Positions 1 to 8,586 of a DNA stretch of 56,466 nucleotides are shown here, in pieces. The DNA is from Actinomycetota bacterium. Lineage in GTDB: Bacteria > Actinomycetota > UBA4738 > HRBIN12. Each line of letters begins with the position of its first letter. The first letter of the stretch is position 1. The stretch lies in NCBI GenBank assembly GCA_016201135.1, contig JACQDK010000005.1:1-56466 (forward strand). The letters are read 5' to 3'. The notes beneath the pieces were generated by a model. That model was not told the origin of the DNA, did not search any database, and worked only from the letters and a program-made list of their open reading frames with translations. The translations under genes and the position numbers were made by a program.

Positions 1-666
1 CATCATGTGCACCATGTACCGGAAGAAGATGACGCGGTCGGCGGTCGTGAGAGCCTCGTCGAACTGGAAGTTGGACTCGAACTGGCCGTTGGCGTCCTCG
101 TGGTCGTTGGCGTAGTTGTCCCAGCCGAGCTGCGTCTGGTACTTCGACAGGGTCGAGATGAAGTCGAACTGCCGGGACAGGGCCTTCATGTCGTAGCAGG
201 GGCGGTCGAGCGTGTCCAGCGGGTCGGCCACGCTGATCGACCCGTCCTCGTCCAGCTTGGTCAGGAAGAACTCGGCCTCCTGGCCGGTCTTGAAGACGTA
301 GCCCATGTCGGCTGCGCGCTTGAGCTGGCGCTTCAGGATGACCCGTGGGCAGTACGGCCACGGCTCGCCCTCCACGTAGATGTCGCAGGCGAACCGGGCG
401 AGGTTGGGCTGCCAGGGCACCGGCGTGAAGCTCTCCGGGTCGGGCATCGCCGCGAGGTCTGGGTCGTTCGGACCCTGCCCGATCTCGCCGGTCGCGAAGC
501 CCGCGAACCCTGCCCCCTCGGCGAACACGTCCTCCAGGTGGTTGGCCGGGACCAGCTTCGCGTTGGCCTTGCCGTACATCTCCACGAACTGCGCGAAGAT
601 GAACTCGATCCCCATCTTGTCGACGAGCTTGCGGACCTCCTCGACCGACTTGGGCCTATCAGCCAT
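1..666 (-). CDS. Glutamine synthetase family protein, partial (runs off left edge)
   Basis: The minus strand reads from an ATG at 666 to the window edge without a stop, giving 222 residues of a glutamine-synthetase-fold ligase (beta-grasp N-terminal domain and the start of the catalytic domain). The segment NDHEDANGQFESNF near residue 195 corresponds to the metal-binding glutamate stretch of the family. It resembles the complete paralogue at 3579-4973 (GDHEDAPGQLELNF there), so it probably amidates glutamate with ammonia or an amine, but the substrate cannot be told. The start overlaps the TGA of the upstream regulator gene, so the two are co-transcribed. The C-terminal half, including the ATP-binding part, is outside the window. 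Confidence 0.85.
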   Translation of the reverse strand, partial: MADRPKSVEEVRKLVDKMGIEFIFAQFVEMYGKANAKLVPANHLEDVFAEGAGFAGFATGEIGQGPNDPDLAAMPDPESFTPVPWQPNLARFACDIYVEGEPWPYCPRVILKRQLKRAADMGYVFKTGQEAEFFLTKLDEDGSISVADPLDTLDRPCYDMKALSRQFDFISTLSKYQTQLGWDNYANDHEDANGQFESNFQFDEALTTADRVIFFRYMVHMM

Positions 667-2542
667 CCTTGCCCCCTTCCCCTACAGCCGTCTTCCGCAT
701 CCGACGCAACTTGACGACCTTCGCCGCCACCGCGAGCGAGAGCCAGTCCTCTCGCTCGAGGTCGATCCCCGACTCGCGCTCGATGCGGTCGAGACGCTGC
801 CGGAGGGTGTTCGGGTGGATGAACAGGGCGCGCGAGGTCGCCACCACGTTGCCCCTGTGGTCCAGGTAGCCCTCGAGCGTGTCGAGCAGCTGGGTGCCGC
901 GCTTGCGGTCGTACTCCACGAGGAGCTCCAGGCGCTGCTGAGAGCGGTCCCGGAGGTCGTCCTCGGTCTGGAGCACGTACCGGTAGGGGCCGAGGTCCTC
1001 GTAGGCGGTTACCCCGGGCGCCCCCCTGATCAGCGCGCCCACCTCCGCCGCGGACTCGGCCTCCTGGAACCCGCGAGCGAACGACCGCGGGCCGCTGCAC
1101 GCGGCGGAGGCGCCCACCGAGAGCCCATCGCCCGAGACGGGGTCCCCCCAGTCCATGTCCAGCACCGACCTGAGGATCTCCTCCGCGTCTGCCTCCCCGA
1201 TCGGGACTATCGCCCGGATCGACCGCTCGAGGTTGTCGACCAGCACGTTCGGGAACCGCGCGACCAGCCGCGCCTCGACCTGGCCGGCGCGGTCCGGCCA
1301 GGAGAGGCGGGGCTTCGGCTTGAGTCCCGGCTTGGGCTTGGCTCGGCTGCCGGTGGCCTTCCAGGGGACGATGTGCAGCACGAGGTGCGGCGACGATAGG
1401 TCGCAGGCCAGGCGCGCCGCGAGCGCGCCCACCGCCTCCCGCTCGGCATCTCCCCGAGCGAGCATCTGGAAGAAGTCCTTCAGGAGATTCTTCTCCCGCA
1501 GGTGCTCGATCACCTGGTGCTGCTTGAGCGCCACGGCCGTGTGGGCTGCCACCGCGGCCAGGGCAGTCTCGGCCTCGCCGGCCCGGCCCGGGATCGTCAC
1601 GCCGACGAGGCCCAGCCGCTCACCGCCGGCCACGAGCGGCAACACGATCGGGATGCCTTCGAAGGGTTCGCCCCAGAGGGCGGCGGCCAGCCGGCGAGAC
1701 TTCTCCGAGCGAGCCTTCGACGGCGCCTCCAGGGCGTCGAGCCACAGCGAGCGGGTGTCGAGCGGCTCCGGAGAAGAACGCTCGGGTCTTGCGACCGCGA
1801 GCCGGAGCCGGCCGTCTGGATCGAGCAGGTGGATCTCGGCGCGGTCGGCCCGAAGGAGCTCCAGGAGGCTGGCGGCCACCACCCGGAGGACGTCGTCCTG
1901 GCTGCCCGCCGACGCGATCCGCTGGGAGAGCTGCGACAGGTTCGACAGCAGCGCCACGCGCGCGGTGGCATCCTCGTAGAGCCGGGCGTTCTCCACCGCG
2001 CCCGAGATCAGCGCCGCCGTGTGCTCCAGGAAGTCAAGGTCGGTTCGGGCGAACTCGTGCGGCGCGTCGGCGTGCAGCGTGATCACGCCGATCACGTCGC
2101 CCGCGCGGGCGAAGATCGGCACCGAGACGAGCGACTGGTACACCTCGTCGCCCAGCTCCGGGAAGGACGCGCGGCGCACGCGGGGATCCTCGAGCGCGCC
2201 CTCCCGGATGTGGGCTGAGCGCCGGGTCTTCGCGACCCACCCCGTGAGCCCCTCTCCGAGGGGGATGAGGACCTTGCCCTACAGGTGCTCATACATGCTC
2301 GAAGCGGCGCGGAGCCCGAGGCCGTCGTCGCGCAGGAAGTAGACGAAGCAGGCGTGGCAGGCCGTGGCCTCCGTGACGAGCCGCACCACCCCGCGAAGGA
2401 TCGCCTCCAGATCGGGGCCGGCCCCGATCGTCTGGATCAGCTCGTACAGGTAAGCGCGATCGTCGGTCACCCGGCGCACCGCGGCAAGGGGTCCCGATCC
2501 GGTCTTGGCTCTTGCCGCGACCGACCCGTGGGTCGCACTCAC
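659..2542 (-). pseudogene. GAF-domain PucR/CdaR-type transcriptional regulator interrupted by an in-frame TAG
   Basis: Reading from a GTG at 2542, 87 codons encode the first half of a GAF sensor domain and then meet TAG at 2279-2281. The same frame continues without any other stop to 659. Right after the stop come GKVLIPLGEGLTGWVAKTR, the normal continuation of a GAF domain, then a second GAF-like region and a C-terminal PucR helix-turn-helix (HPNTLRQRLDRIERESGIDL). No frameshift is needed, so one substitution explains the break. It may be a pseudogene, an assembly error or a site of readthrough. A truncated protein could start at 2179 and keep the DNA-binding end. PucR-type proteins usually activate neighbouring catabolic genes, which fits the co-transcribed glutamine-synthetase-like gene and the amine operons nearby. 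Confidence 0.75.
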
Positions 2543-2554
2543 CGCGCCGGGTCA

Positions 2555-2575
2555 CCTCCGCACGATATGTGGAGG
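2555..2575 (-). promoter_or_regulatory. Hairpin that could mask the ribosome binding site of the GAF/PucR gene
   Basis: On the minus strand CCTCCACA and TGCGGAGG flank a five-base TATCG loop, giving seven pairs with one mismatch. The right arm contains the GGAGG that, with the following TGA, is the Shine-Dalgarno of the GTG start at 2542. The left arm CCTCC is its complement. The structure could lower translation, or the same bases could be an operator. Function is inferred from position only. Confidence 0.35.
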
Positions 2576-2736
2576 CTGCCCATAACGAGCCCCCTAGGGC
2601 GCGGACCGTACGCCGGTCGTTCCCGTTCGTCAAGTCCGGGACGCGCCGAGAGCCGCCGCCAAAGCGCGGATGGACGCGGCTGCCCAAAGAGCCCGCCGGG
2701 CGGCGAGCCGCGATGCGGCCGGGTAGGTGCCGGGCG

Positions 2737-3147
2737 CTACCTGGCGATGACCACCGGGCAGTGCGCGAGGTTGATGACCTTGTGGGCCACGCTCCCCACG
2801 AAGGACGCGGCCCAGTCGGAGAGGCCGCGAGAACCCATCACGATGGCGTCGAACCCGCCCTGCTGGGCTTCGTCCACGATCTCGGCGGCCGCGCGTCCGA
2901 AGGGCGCGCTCCTGACCTCCGCTTTGGCTACGATGCCTTGCTCGGCGAGCCGGTCCACCACGGCGCTGGCGATCGCCAGGGCGTCGGCAGGTGCCTCGAG
3001 GGCGCCGTGGAAGCGGCCTATCTCGACCTCCCGGACGTGCATGACCGTCACCTCCGAGCCCATCGCGCCGGCGAGCTGCACCGTGAGCGCGACGGCCTTG
3101 TCGGCCGACTCCGAGCCATCGACCGCGACGAGGATCTTCTCGAACAT
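2737..3147 (-). CDS. Universal stress protein (UspA family)
   Basis: 136 residues from ATG 3147, with a clear GGAGG eight bases upstream. A longer reading frame exists, but the protein from MFEKILVAVDGSESA starts exactly where UspA proteins start, so the extension is not used. The C-terminal nucleotide-binding loop is present as MGSRGLSDWAASFVGSVAHKV, matching the G-2x-G-9x-G(S/T) pattern of ATP-binding Usp proteins. It is a single-domain cytoplasmic protein. It is separated by about 190 bases from the regulator gene and by 430 bases from the divergent amine operon, so it is likely transcribed on its own. The process it serves is not visible. Confidence 0.88.
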   Translation of the reverse strand: MFEKILVAVDGSESADKAVALTVQLAGAMGSEVTVMHVREVEIGRFHGALEAPADALAIASAVVDRLAEQGIVAKAEVRSAPFGRAAAEIVDEAQQGGFDAIVMGSRGLSDWAASFVGSVAHKVINLAHCPVVIAR

Positions 3148-3578
3148 CTCGTCCACCTCCTCTGCTCCGAGCATAGGTGCGCTCCTCGCCCCCTCCAGGG
3201 TCTGTCGACCGGTGCGCCAAGGGTCGTCGGTCCCGCGGCTCGCGAGGGACCGGGAGCGATCAGCCAGGACCCGCGACACGAGGGCGAGATGTGGAGGGAA
3301 CTCACATGCTGACGCGGTGCAGCATCTAGCCGAGACGGAGCGATGACGCTAGTATTTCCGCCGCCACAGCCGCCGCGATCGGAAGCGGCAGTTGCGCACG
3401 AGGAGGTCCGATTGCGTTCGATCGTCGACGCTCACACGCTGACGATGCCGACGCACGCCCGCCGCCCTGCTGGGACGGATCCCGGCGGGGCTCCGTCCTC
3501 GGGCTCCGAGCCCCTCGAAGGGTCCCCATCCCACCCCAGCGCCCGCCCCAGCGCCCGCGCAGAAGAAGGGAGAGTCTC
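3148..3578. other. Divergent intergenic region between the stress protein and the methylamine operon
   Basis: No convincing gene: the short frames here lack family features. The region must carry promoters for the minus-strand stress protein and the plus-strand operon. A possible -10 box TAGTAT lies at 3350-3355 on the plus strand, without a good -35. An inverted repeat, ATGCTG-N8-CAGCAT, occupies 3306-3325, about 25 bases upstream of that box, where a regulator could act. The ribosome binding site of the next gene (AGAAGAAGGGAGA) is at 3561-3573. Confidence 0.4.
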
Positions 3579-4973
3579 GTGACGGATCTCGATCGGTTCC
3601 TCGAACAGCCCGGACGGGAAGAAGCCATCGCCGAGGTGAGGAAGCAGATCGACGCCGAGGGCGTCACGTACATGTACTACCAGTTCGTCTCGGTGACCGG
3701 GCGCATCATGGGCAAGGGCATCCCCGCCAAGCACTGGGAGTCCATCGCCCGGCGCGGCTTCCAGCTGGTCTACGGGTCGACGGCGAACCTGTTCGTGGAC
3801 CGGGACGGCAACTACATCGGGTACGGGCCCGAGGCCCGTGAGCTGGTCGGCCTCGCCGACGTGGACACCTTCTGCGTGCTGCCCTGGGACCGCAAGACCG
3901 CCCGCGTCTTCTGCACCCTGTTCCGTGGCCGCGAGGAGGAGGTCGACGGCGGCGCCTTCCTCACATCTGACTGCCGCGGCAACCTGAAGCGGATCCACGA
4001 CGAGTTCACCGCCGAGACCGGGCTGCATCTGCGGGCGGGCTGCGAGCCCGAGATGATGTGGCTCAAGACCAACCCCGACGGCACGCCGTCGGTCGAGGGC
4101 AAGACGAAGCCGTACTGCTACCACATCGACCAGTTCTCCGAGCTTCAGCCGATCATCCACAAGGTGATGGAGTACGGCGAGGCGATGGGGCTGGACATGA
4201 TCCAGGGCGACCACGAGGACGCGCCCGGCCAGCTCGAGCTGAACTTCATGTTCGACAAGGCCGAGCTCACCGCCGACCGGCTCACCACCTACCGCCAGAT
4301 CTGCCGCCAGGTGGGGCGTGAGATGAACGCCTTCGCCTGCTTCATGCCCAAGCCCTTCATGGGGGTCTCGGCGAACGGGTGCCACCACAACATCTCCCTG
4401 TGGCAGGGCGACCAGAACATGTTCCTGCCCGACGGCGACGATCCCCGGGTGCCCGGCAAGGTCGGCCTGCACGCGATCGGCGGCGTGCTGAAGCACCTGC
4501 GGGCCCTCACGTGCATCACCTCGCCCACCGTGAACTCCTACCGGCGGTTCTGGGACGCGGGCTTCTGGGCTCCGATCTTCGCGGACTGGGGCTTCCAGAA
4601 CAGGACGACGGCCCTGCGCATCTCGGCGCCGGGCCGCTACGAGTACCGATCGGTCGACTCCGCGGTGAACCCCTACCTGTCGTTCGCCGCGTTGCTTGTC
4701 GCGATGAAGGACGGCTTGGAGAACAGCATCGACCCCGGCCCGCCCGAGGAGCGGAACATCTACGACGCGATCGCCGCGGGCAAGGACGTCACCCGGATCC
4801 CCGAGACGCTTGGCGAGGCGCTGGACGCCCTCGCCGCCGACGACGTCGTCAGGGCGGCAATGCCCGGCGACATGGAGCGCGTGTTCATGCACTACAAGCG
4901 CGACGAGTGGACGCGGTTCATCGCGACGGTGAGCGACTGGGACATCGGCGAGTACCTGGACATCCTCCCCTAG
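3579..4973 (+). CDS. gmaS: Gamma-glutamylmethylamide synthetase-like (GlnT/type III glutamine synthetase family)
   Basis: 464 residues from GTG 3579. The fold is glutamine synthetase: GDHEDAPGQLELNF near residue 210 (metal and glutamate site), NGCHHNISLW near 268 (nucleotide site), NSYRRFWDAG and NRTTALRIS further on (phosphate and glutamate contacts). In the N-methylglutamate pathway this family ligates methylamine to glutamate using ATP, giving gamma-glutamylmethylamide. It is directly followed by mgsABC, the three subunits that turn that product into N-methylglutamate, and this is the main reason for preferring GMAS over an ordinary glutamine synthetase. Sequence alone cannot exclude ammonia or another small amine as substrate. 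It is the first gene of a plus-strand operon reaching 11712. Confidence 0.75.
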   Translation: MTDLDRFLEQPGREEAIAEVRKQIDAEGVTYMYYQFVSVTGRIMGKGIPAKHWESIARRGFQLVYGSTANLFVDRDGNYIGYGPEARELVGLADVDTFCVLPWDRKTARVFCTLFRGREEEVDGGAFLTSDCRGNLKRIHDEFTAETGLHLRAGCEPEMMWLKTNPDGTPSVEGKTKPYCYHIDQFSELQPIIHKVMEYGEAMGLDMIQGDHEDAPGQLELNFMFDKAELTADRLTTYRQICRQVGREMNAFACFMPKPFMGVSANGCHHNISLWQGDQNMFLPDGDDPRVPGKVGLHAIGGVLKHLRALTCITSPTVNSYRRFWDAGFWAPIFADWGFQNRTTALRISAPGRYEYRSVDSAVNPYLSFAALLVAMKDGLENSIDPGPPEERNIYDAIAAGKDVTRIPETLGEALDALAADDVVRAAMPGDMERVFMHYKRDEWTRFIATVSDWDIGEYLDILP

Positions 4974-4995
4974 AGGAAAGGAGCGCACCGCCCCC

Positions 4996-5925
4996 ATGTG
5001 CGGCATCGCAGGCATAATCCACCGGGACGCAGCAGCGGACATCGGCACGGAGATGACCCGCATGCTTCAGTCGATGAAGCATCGCGGGCCGGACTCGTCC
5101 GGCTACGCGCTGTTCGGCCCGCAGAGCGACATGGTCGTCATCAGGTTCAAGCTCGCCGATGCCAACGACCGGCGCGGCTTCGACTTCAAGGAGCGGCTGG
5201 AGCGTCACCGTCAGGAGGTCGAGACCCGCCTGTCCAAGATCGGCGCCTCCATCGACCGGGTGGAGAGAGAGACCGAGTACGCCTACCGCGCCAAGGTCCG
5301 CTACGAGGGCGACCTGAAGGCGCTCGCCGACTACCTCGAGGACGTACCTGGCTGCGAGGTCCTCTCGATGGGGCACTCCCTCGAGATCGTGAAGGACCTG
5401 GGCGACGCGAACGAGGTGTCGGACCTATACCGGCTGGGCGGCTTCGAGGGGACTCACGCGATCGGGCACGTGCGGATGGCGACCGAGTCCGACGTCGACA
5501 TCTCCGGAGCGCACCCGTACTGGGCCTACCCGTTCTCCGACGTGGCCGTGGTCCACAACGGGCAGCTCACGAACTACTTCCACTGGCGTCGCCGGCTGGA
5601 GCGCTCCGGGCACCGGTTCCAGTCCGAGTGCGACTCCGAGATCATCGCCGTGTACCTCGCCGAGAAGATGGCCGATGGGGTAGGGCTCGAGGATGCCATG
5701 CACCAGAGCCTGGAGGAGCTCGACGGAGTGTTCACGTACATGGCCGTCACGAGCGACTCGCTCGGCGTGGCGAAGGACGAGATGGCCGCGAAGCCGCTCG
5801 TGCTCTTCGAGTCCGACGACCTGGTCGCGATGGCCTCCGAGGAGATCGCGATACGCGCGCTGATCGACCACGAGATCGATACGTACGATCCGTACGAGGG
5901 GCAGGTGCTGGCATGGACACGGTAG
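4996..5925 (+). CDS. mgsA: N-methylglutamate synthase subunit A-like (class II glutamine amidotransferase domain), copy 1
   Basis: 309 residues. The protein starts MCGIAGI, so Cys2 becomes the N-terminal nucleophile of an Ntn-type class II amidotransferase after Met removal. HRGPDSSG near residue 30, GHVRMATES near 155 and VHNGQLTNY near 180 are the usual glutamine-site motifs. Glutamate synthase is split over three genes in this family, and this is the amidotransferase part. In N-methylglutamate synthase it would take the methylamine group from gamma-glutamylmethylamide and pass it to the FMN subunit. It sits 22 bases after the GMAS-like gene and its end overlaps the next start by 13 bases. 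An ammonia-handling glutamate-synthase-like role is the alternative. Confidence 0.78.
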   Translation: MCGIAGIIHRDAAADIGTEMTRMLQSMKHRGPDSSGYALFGPQSDMVVIRFKLADANDRRGFDFKERLERHRQEVETRLSKIGASIDRVERETEYAYRAKVRYEGDLKALADYLEDVPGCEVLSMGHSLEIVKDLGDANEVSDLYRLGGFEGTHAIGHVRMATESDVDISGAHPYWAYPFSDVAVVHNGQLTNYFHWRRRLERSGHRFQSECDSEIIAVYLAEKMADGVGLEDAMHQSLEELDGVFTYMAVTSDSLGVAKDEMAAKPLVLFESDDLVAMASEEIAIRALIDHEIDTYDPYEGQVLAWTR

Positions 5926-6701
5926 GCGAGCGCAGGATTACCTACGATGCAAGGGGTCTCGCCGAGCCCAACGCCGAGGTCCCGCACGTCTCCGAGATCG
6001 ACGGCGGCAGGGCGGTGTTCGACGCTGCGGATCTGACGACGCGACAGATCAACCTGGAGCTCCGCTCGCTCATCTACGAGCAGGGCATCCGCGACGTCAC
6101 GGTGCGCAATCCCGGTGCGAAGCATTCGATAGGGGTGGGCATCCTCCAGCGCTGCAAGATCCGCTACGAGGGGAGCCTGGGGTACTTCGGGCTGGGAGTG
6201 ATCGACGGCCCCGAGATCGTGGTGACCGGCCGGGTGGGCTGGTCCGTGTGCGAGAACATGATGTCAGGCGTCGTCGTGATCGAGAAGAACGCCGGCTCGC
6301 TCACCGGGGCCGCGATCCGCGGCGGGGACCTCGTGGTGAAAGGCGGTGTCGGCGCGAGGACCTGGATCGACCAGAAGGGCGGGACGATCATGGTCGGCGG
6401 CAACGCGGGATCGATGACCGGGTTCATGATGCAGCGCGGGCGGCAGATCATCTGCGGAGACGTCGGCGACGGCCTGGGCGACTCGATGTACGACGGCACG
6501 CTCTACGTCGCAGGCAAGGTGAAGTCCCTCGGCATCGACTGCGTCCCGGGGGAGTGGACCGACGCCGACACGGAGCTGATCGAGCGGAAGTTCCGGATGT
6601 ACGGCCTGGACAAGCCGGACTCGTTCCAGAAGTTCGTGTGTGGGAAGCAGCTCTACAACTACGACAACCTTGAGCCGAGCGAGAAGAAGCTCGTCATCTG
6701 A
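5913..6701 (+). CDS. mgsB: N-methylglutamate synthase subunit B-like (GXGXG domain), copy 1
   Basis: 262 residues from ATG 5913, inside the end of mgsA. The frame stays open far upstream, but that part is only mgsA read in another frame. The protein is the right-handed beta-helix GXGXG domain that forms the C-terminal part of the glutamate synthase large subunit. It shows repeated G-x-x-x-G turns such as GGDLVVKGGVGAR and GGTIMVGGNAGSMTG, and ends in a short helical tail. The domain has a structural role, holding the amidotransferase and FMN parts together. Gene order A-B-C and the separate coding of each domain are characteristic of N-methylglutamate synthase and of the archaeal-type split glutamate synthase. 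Confidence 0.8.
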   Translation: MDTVGERRITYDARGLAEPNAEVPHVSEIDGGRAVFDAADLTTRQINLELRSLIYEQGIRDVTVRNPGAKHSIGVGILQRCKIRYEGSLGYFGLGVIDGPEIVVTGRVGWSVCENMMSGVVVIEKNAGSLTGAAIRGGDLVVKGGVGARTWIDQKGGTIMVGGNAGSMTGFMMQRGRQIICGDVGDGLGDSMYDGTLYVAGKVKSLGIDCVPGEWTDADTELIERKFRMYGLDKPDSFQKFVCGKQLYNYDNLEPSEKKLVI

Positions 6702-6721
6702 GCGAAGGGGCAGGCGAAGCG

Positions 6722-8131
6722 ATGGCAGACGACGTCTCCTCCCGTAGGAACGTTCTTGGCCGCTCGAAGATCTTCACGGAGGACGTCATGAACGACATCC
6801 ACGTGAAGGCCGAGCTCGGCCGCTACAGGATGCGCGGCTTCTCGATGTTCAAGCCGATCCCGCACTGGGACGAGCTGATGTTCCTTCCGGGCACCCTCAC
6901 CCGTTTCGTGATCGAGGGCTACCGGGAGAAGTGTGAGACGAAGACGGTGATCGGCGCGAGGTTCGCCAAGAACCCGCTCGAGCTCGAGATCCCGATCTAC
7001 ATCACGGGGATGAGCTTCGGGGCGCTCTCGCTGGAGGCCAAGATGGCCCTCGCCAAGGGCGCGTCCATGGCGGGGACCGCCACGTGCTCGGGGGAGGGCG
7101 GGATGATCCCGCCCGAGCGCGACCACTCGACGAAGTGGTTCTACCAGGTGATCCAGAGCCGCTACGGGTTCAATCCTCATCACCTGATGCTCGCCGACGG
7201 AGTCGAGTTCTTCATCGGCCAGGGCTGCAAGGTGGGCCTGGGCGGCCACCTGATGGGTCAGAAGGTCACGGAGCAGGTCGCCGAGATGCGGTCCCTGCCG
7301 GCCGGGATCGACCAGCGCTCGCCGGCCCGCCACCCGGACTGGCTGGGTCCCGACGACCTCTCGCTCAAGGTGCAGGAGGTTCGCGAGGCCACCGACTACC
7401 GCGTGCCGATCCAGCTGAAGCTGGGAGCCGCCCGGGTCTACGACGACGTGCGGATGGCTGCGAAGTGCGGCCCGGACTCCATCTACCTGGACGGGGCCGA
7501 GGGCTCGACCGGAGCCGGTCCGCACATCGCCACCGAGGAGACGGGCATCCCGCTCATGGCCGCGATCCCTGAGGCCCGGCGGGCGCTCGAGGACGTGGGC
7601 CTGGCCGACGAGATCGACCTGATCGTCGCTGGGGGCATCCGCAACGGCGCCGACGTCGCCAAGTGCCTGGCCCTCGGCGCGAAGGCGGTCGCGATCGGCC
7701 ACTCCGCCCTGATGGCCCTCAACTGCAACAAGGACATCCCAGGCGTGACCGACTACGAGGGCACGGTAGGAGTCCCCGCCGGCCAGTGCTACCACTGCCA
7801 CACCGGCAGGTGTCCGGTCGGGATCACGACGCAGGACCCCGAGCTCCGCAAGAGGCTGAACGTCGAGGAGGGCGCGCTCCGCGTCTACAACTTCCTCACC
7901 GCGATGACGATGGAGCTCCAGATGCTCGCGCGCGCCTGCGGCAAGACCGACGTGCACTCGCTCGAGCCCGAGGACCTGTGCGCGCTCACGCTGGAGGCCT
8001 CGGCGATGGCGAAGGTACCGCTCGCGGGGACCAGCTACATCCCCGGCGTGACCGAGGAGAGCACCCTCGACCGGATCAAGACGATGATGGAGAAGTACCT
8101 GGCCGACACGGGCCAGTACCCGAACGCCTAG
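6722..8131 (+). CDS. mgsC: N-methylglutamate synthase subunit C-like (FMN and Fe-S catalytic subunit), copy 1
   Basis: 469 residues. It corresponds to the FMN-binding barrel of glutamate synthase: GMSFGALSLEAK near residue 98 and DGAEGSTGAGP near 257 line the FMN pocket, and GGIRNGADVAKCLALGA near 304 is the phosphate-binding end. The cluster motif CYHCHTGRCPVG near residue 356 supplies three cysteines for the Fe-S centre. In N-methylglutamate synthase this subunit joins 2-oxoglutarate-derived carbon and methylamine nitrogen into N-methylglutamate. The electron donor is not visible in the sequence. A diverged homologue is encoded at 28002-29393. Confidence 0.8.
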   Translation: MADDVSSRRNVLGRSKIFTEDVMNDIHVKAELGRYRMRGFSMFKPIPHWDELMFLPGTLTRFVIEGYREKCETKTVIGARFAKNPLELEIPIYITGMSFGALSLEAKMALAKGASMAGTATCSGEGGMIPPERDHSTKWFYQVIQSRYGFNPHHLMLADGVEFFIGQGCKVGLGGHLMGQKVTEQVAEMRSLPAGIDQRSPARHPDWLGPDDLSLKVQEVREATDYRVPIQLKLGAARVYDDVRMAAKCGPDSIYLDGAEGSTGAGPHIATEETGIPLMAAIPEARRALEDVGLADEIDLIVAGGIRNGADVAKCLALGAKAVAIGHSALMALNCNKDIPGVTDYEGTVGVPAGQCYHCHTGRCPVGITTQDPELRKRLNVEEGALRVYNFLTAMTMELQMLARACGKTDVHSLEPEDLCALTLEASAMAKVPLAGTSYIPGVTEESTLDRIKTMMEKYLADTGQYPNA

Positions 8132-8141
8132 GAGAGACTCG

Positions 8142-8576
8142 ATGACCCAATCGCATCTCACCACGAAGATCGGGATCGACGCCGAGGAGCTGGCCGGCCA
8201 CCGGTTCCCGTACCAGGAGGACCCGTCGCTCCTGGACGACATCGACCTCATGGCGCTCACGCCGGGCGAGGACCTCAACTGGCTCGAGGACATCCACCTG
8301 CTCGGCGAGGACGACATGCCGGCGGTGTTCGACCGGTACTCGAACTCGTTCCTCAAGATCTACTTCCCGATCCCGCAGGGACGTGAGGACGAGATCGCGA
8401 GGAAGGTGCTGATGAAGCACCTGACGAGCGGCAACTCGTACGGGATCCAGCTCAAGGGTCGGCACGCCAAGTTCGCACAGCCGGCGCTGGGACCGTGGGT
8501 GGAAGGCTCCGAGACGGTCGGTGCCGACTACCATCCCTCGGCCCTCGAGGGCTGGGAAAGGCCGGCCGGGCACTGA
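8142..8576 (+). CDS. Uncharacterised 144-aa protein in the methylamine operon
   Basis: I do not recognise a family. The gene starts 10 bases after mgsC with a good AGGAGA ribosome binding site and is followed at once by the glutaminase-like gene, so it is a regular operon member. The product is soluble and acidic in its N-terminal half, with no signal peptide, membrane segment or cysteine cluster. A run of acidic residues (EDLNWLEDIHLLGEDDMP) lies near 45-65, and a more basic C-terminal part ends in aromatic residues. Position suggests an accessory role for the N-methylglutamate synthase-like complex, which is inference only. Confidence 0.8.
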   Translation: MTQSHLTTKIGIDAEELAGHRFPYQEDPSLLDDIDLMALTPGEDLNWLEDIHLLGEDDMPAVFDRYSNSFLKIYFPIPQGREDEIARKVLMKHLTSGNSYGIQLKGRHAKFAQPALGPWVEGSETVGADYHPSALEGWERPAGH

Positions 8577-8586
8577 GGACCTCCGG

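Noticed and set aside
2279..2281. Pyrrolysine at the TAG in the GAF regulator, tempting in a methylamine context
   Set aside because: The codon is in a sensor-domain loop, not in a methyltransferase active site, no pyl genes are visible, and a point mutation explains it better.
3343..3582. 79-codon plus-strand frame before the GMAS gene
   Set aside because: No ribosome binding site or family; it overlaps the leader of the operon and looks like chance in GC-rich DNA.
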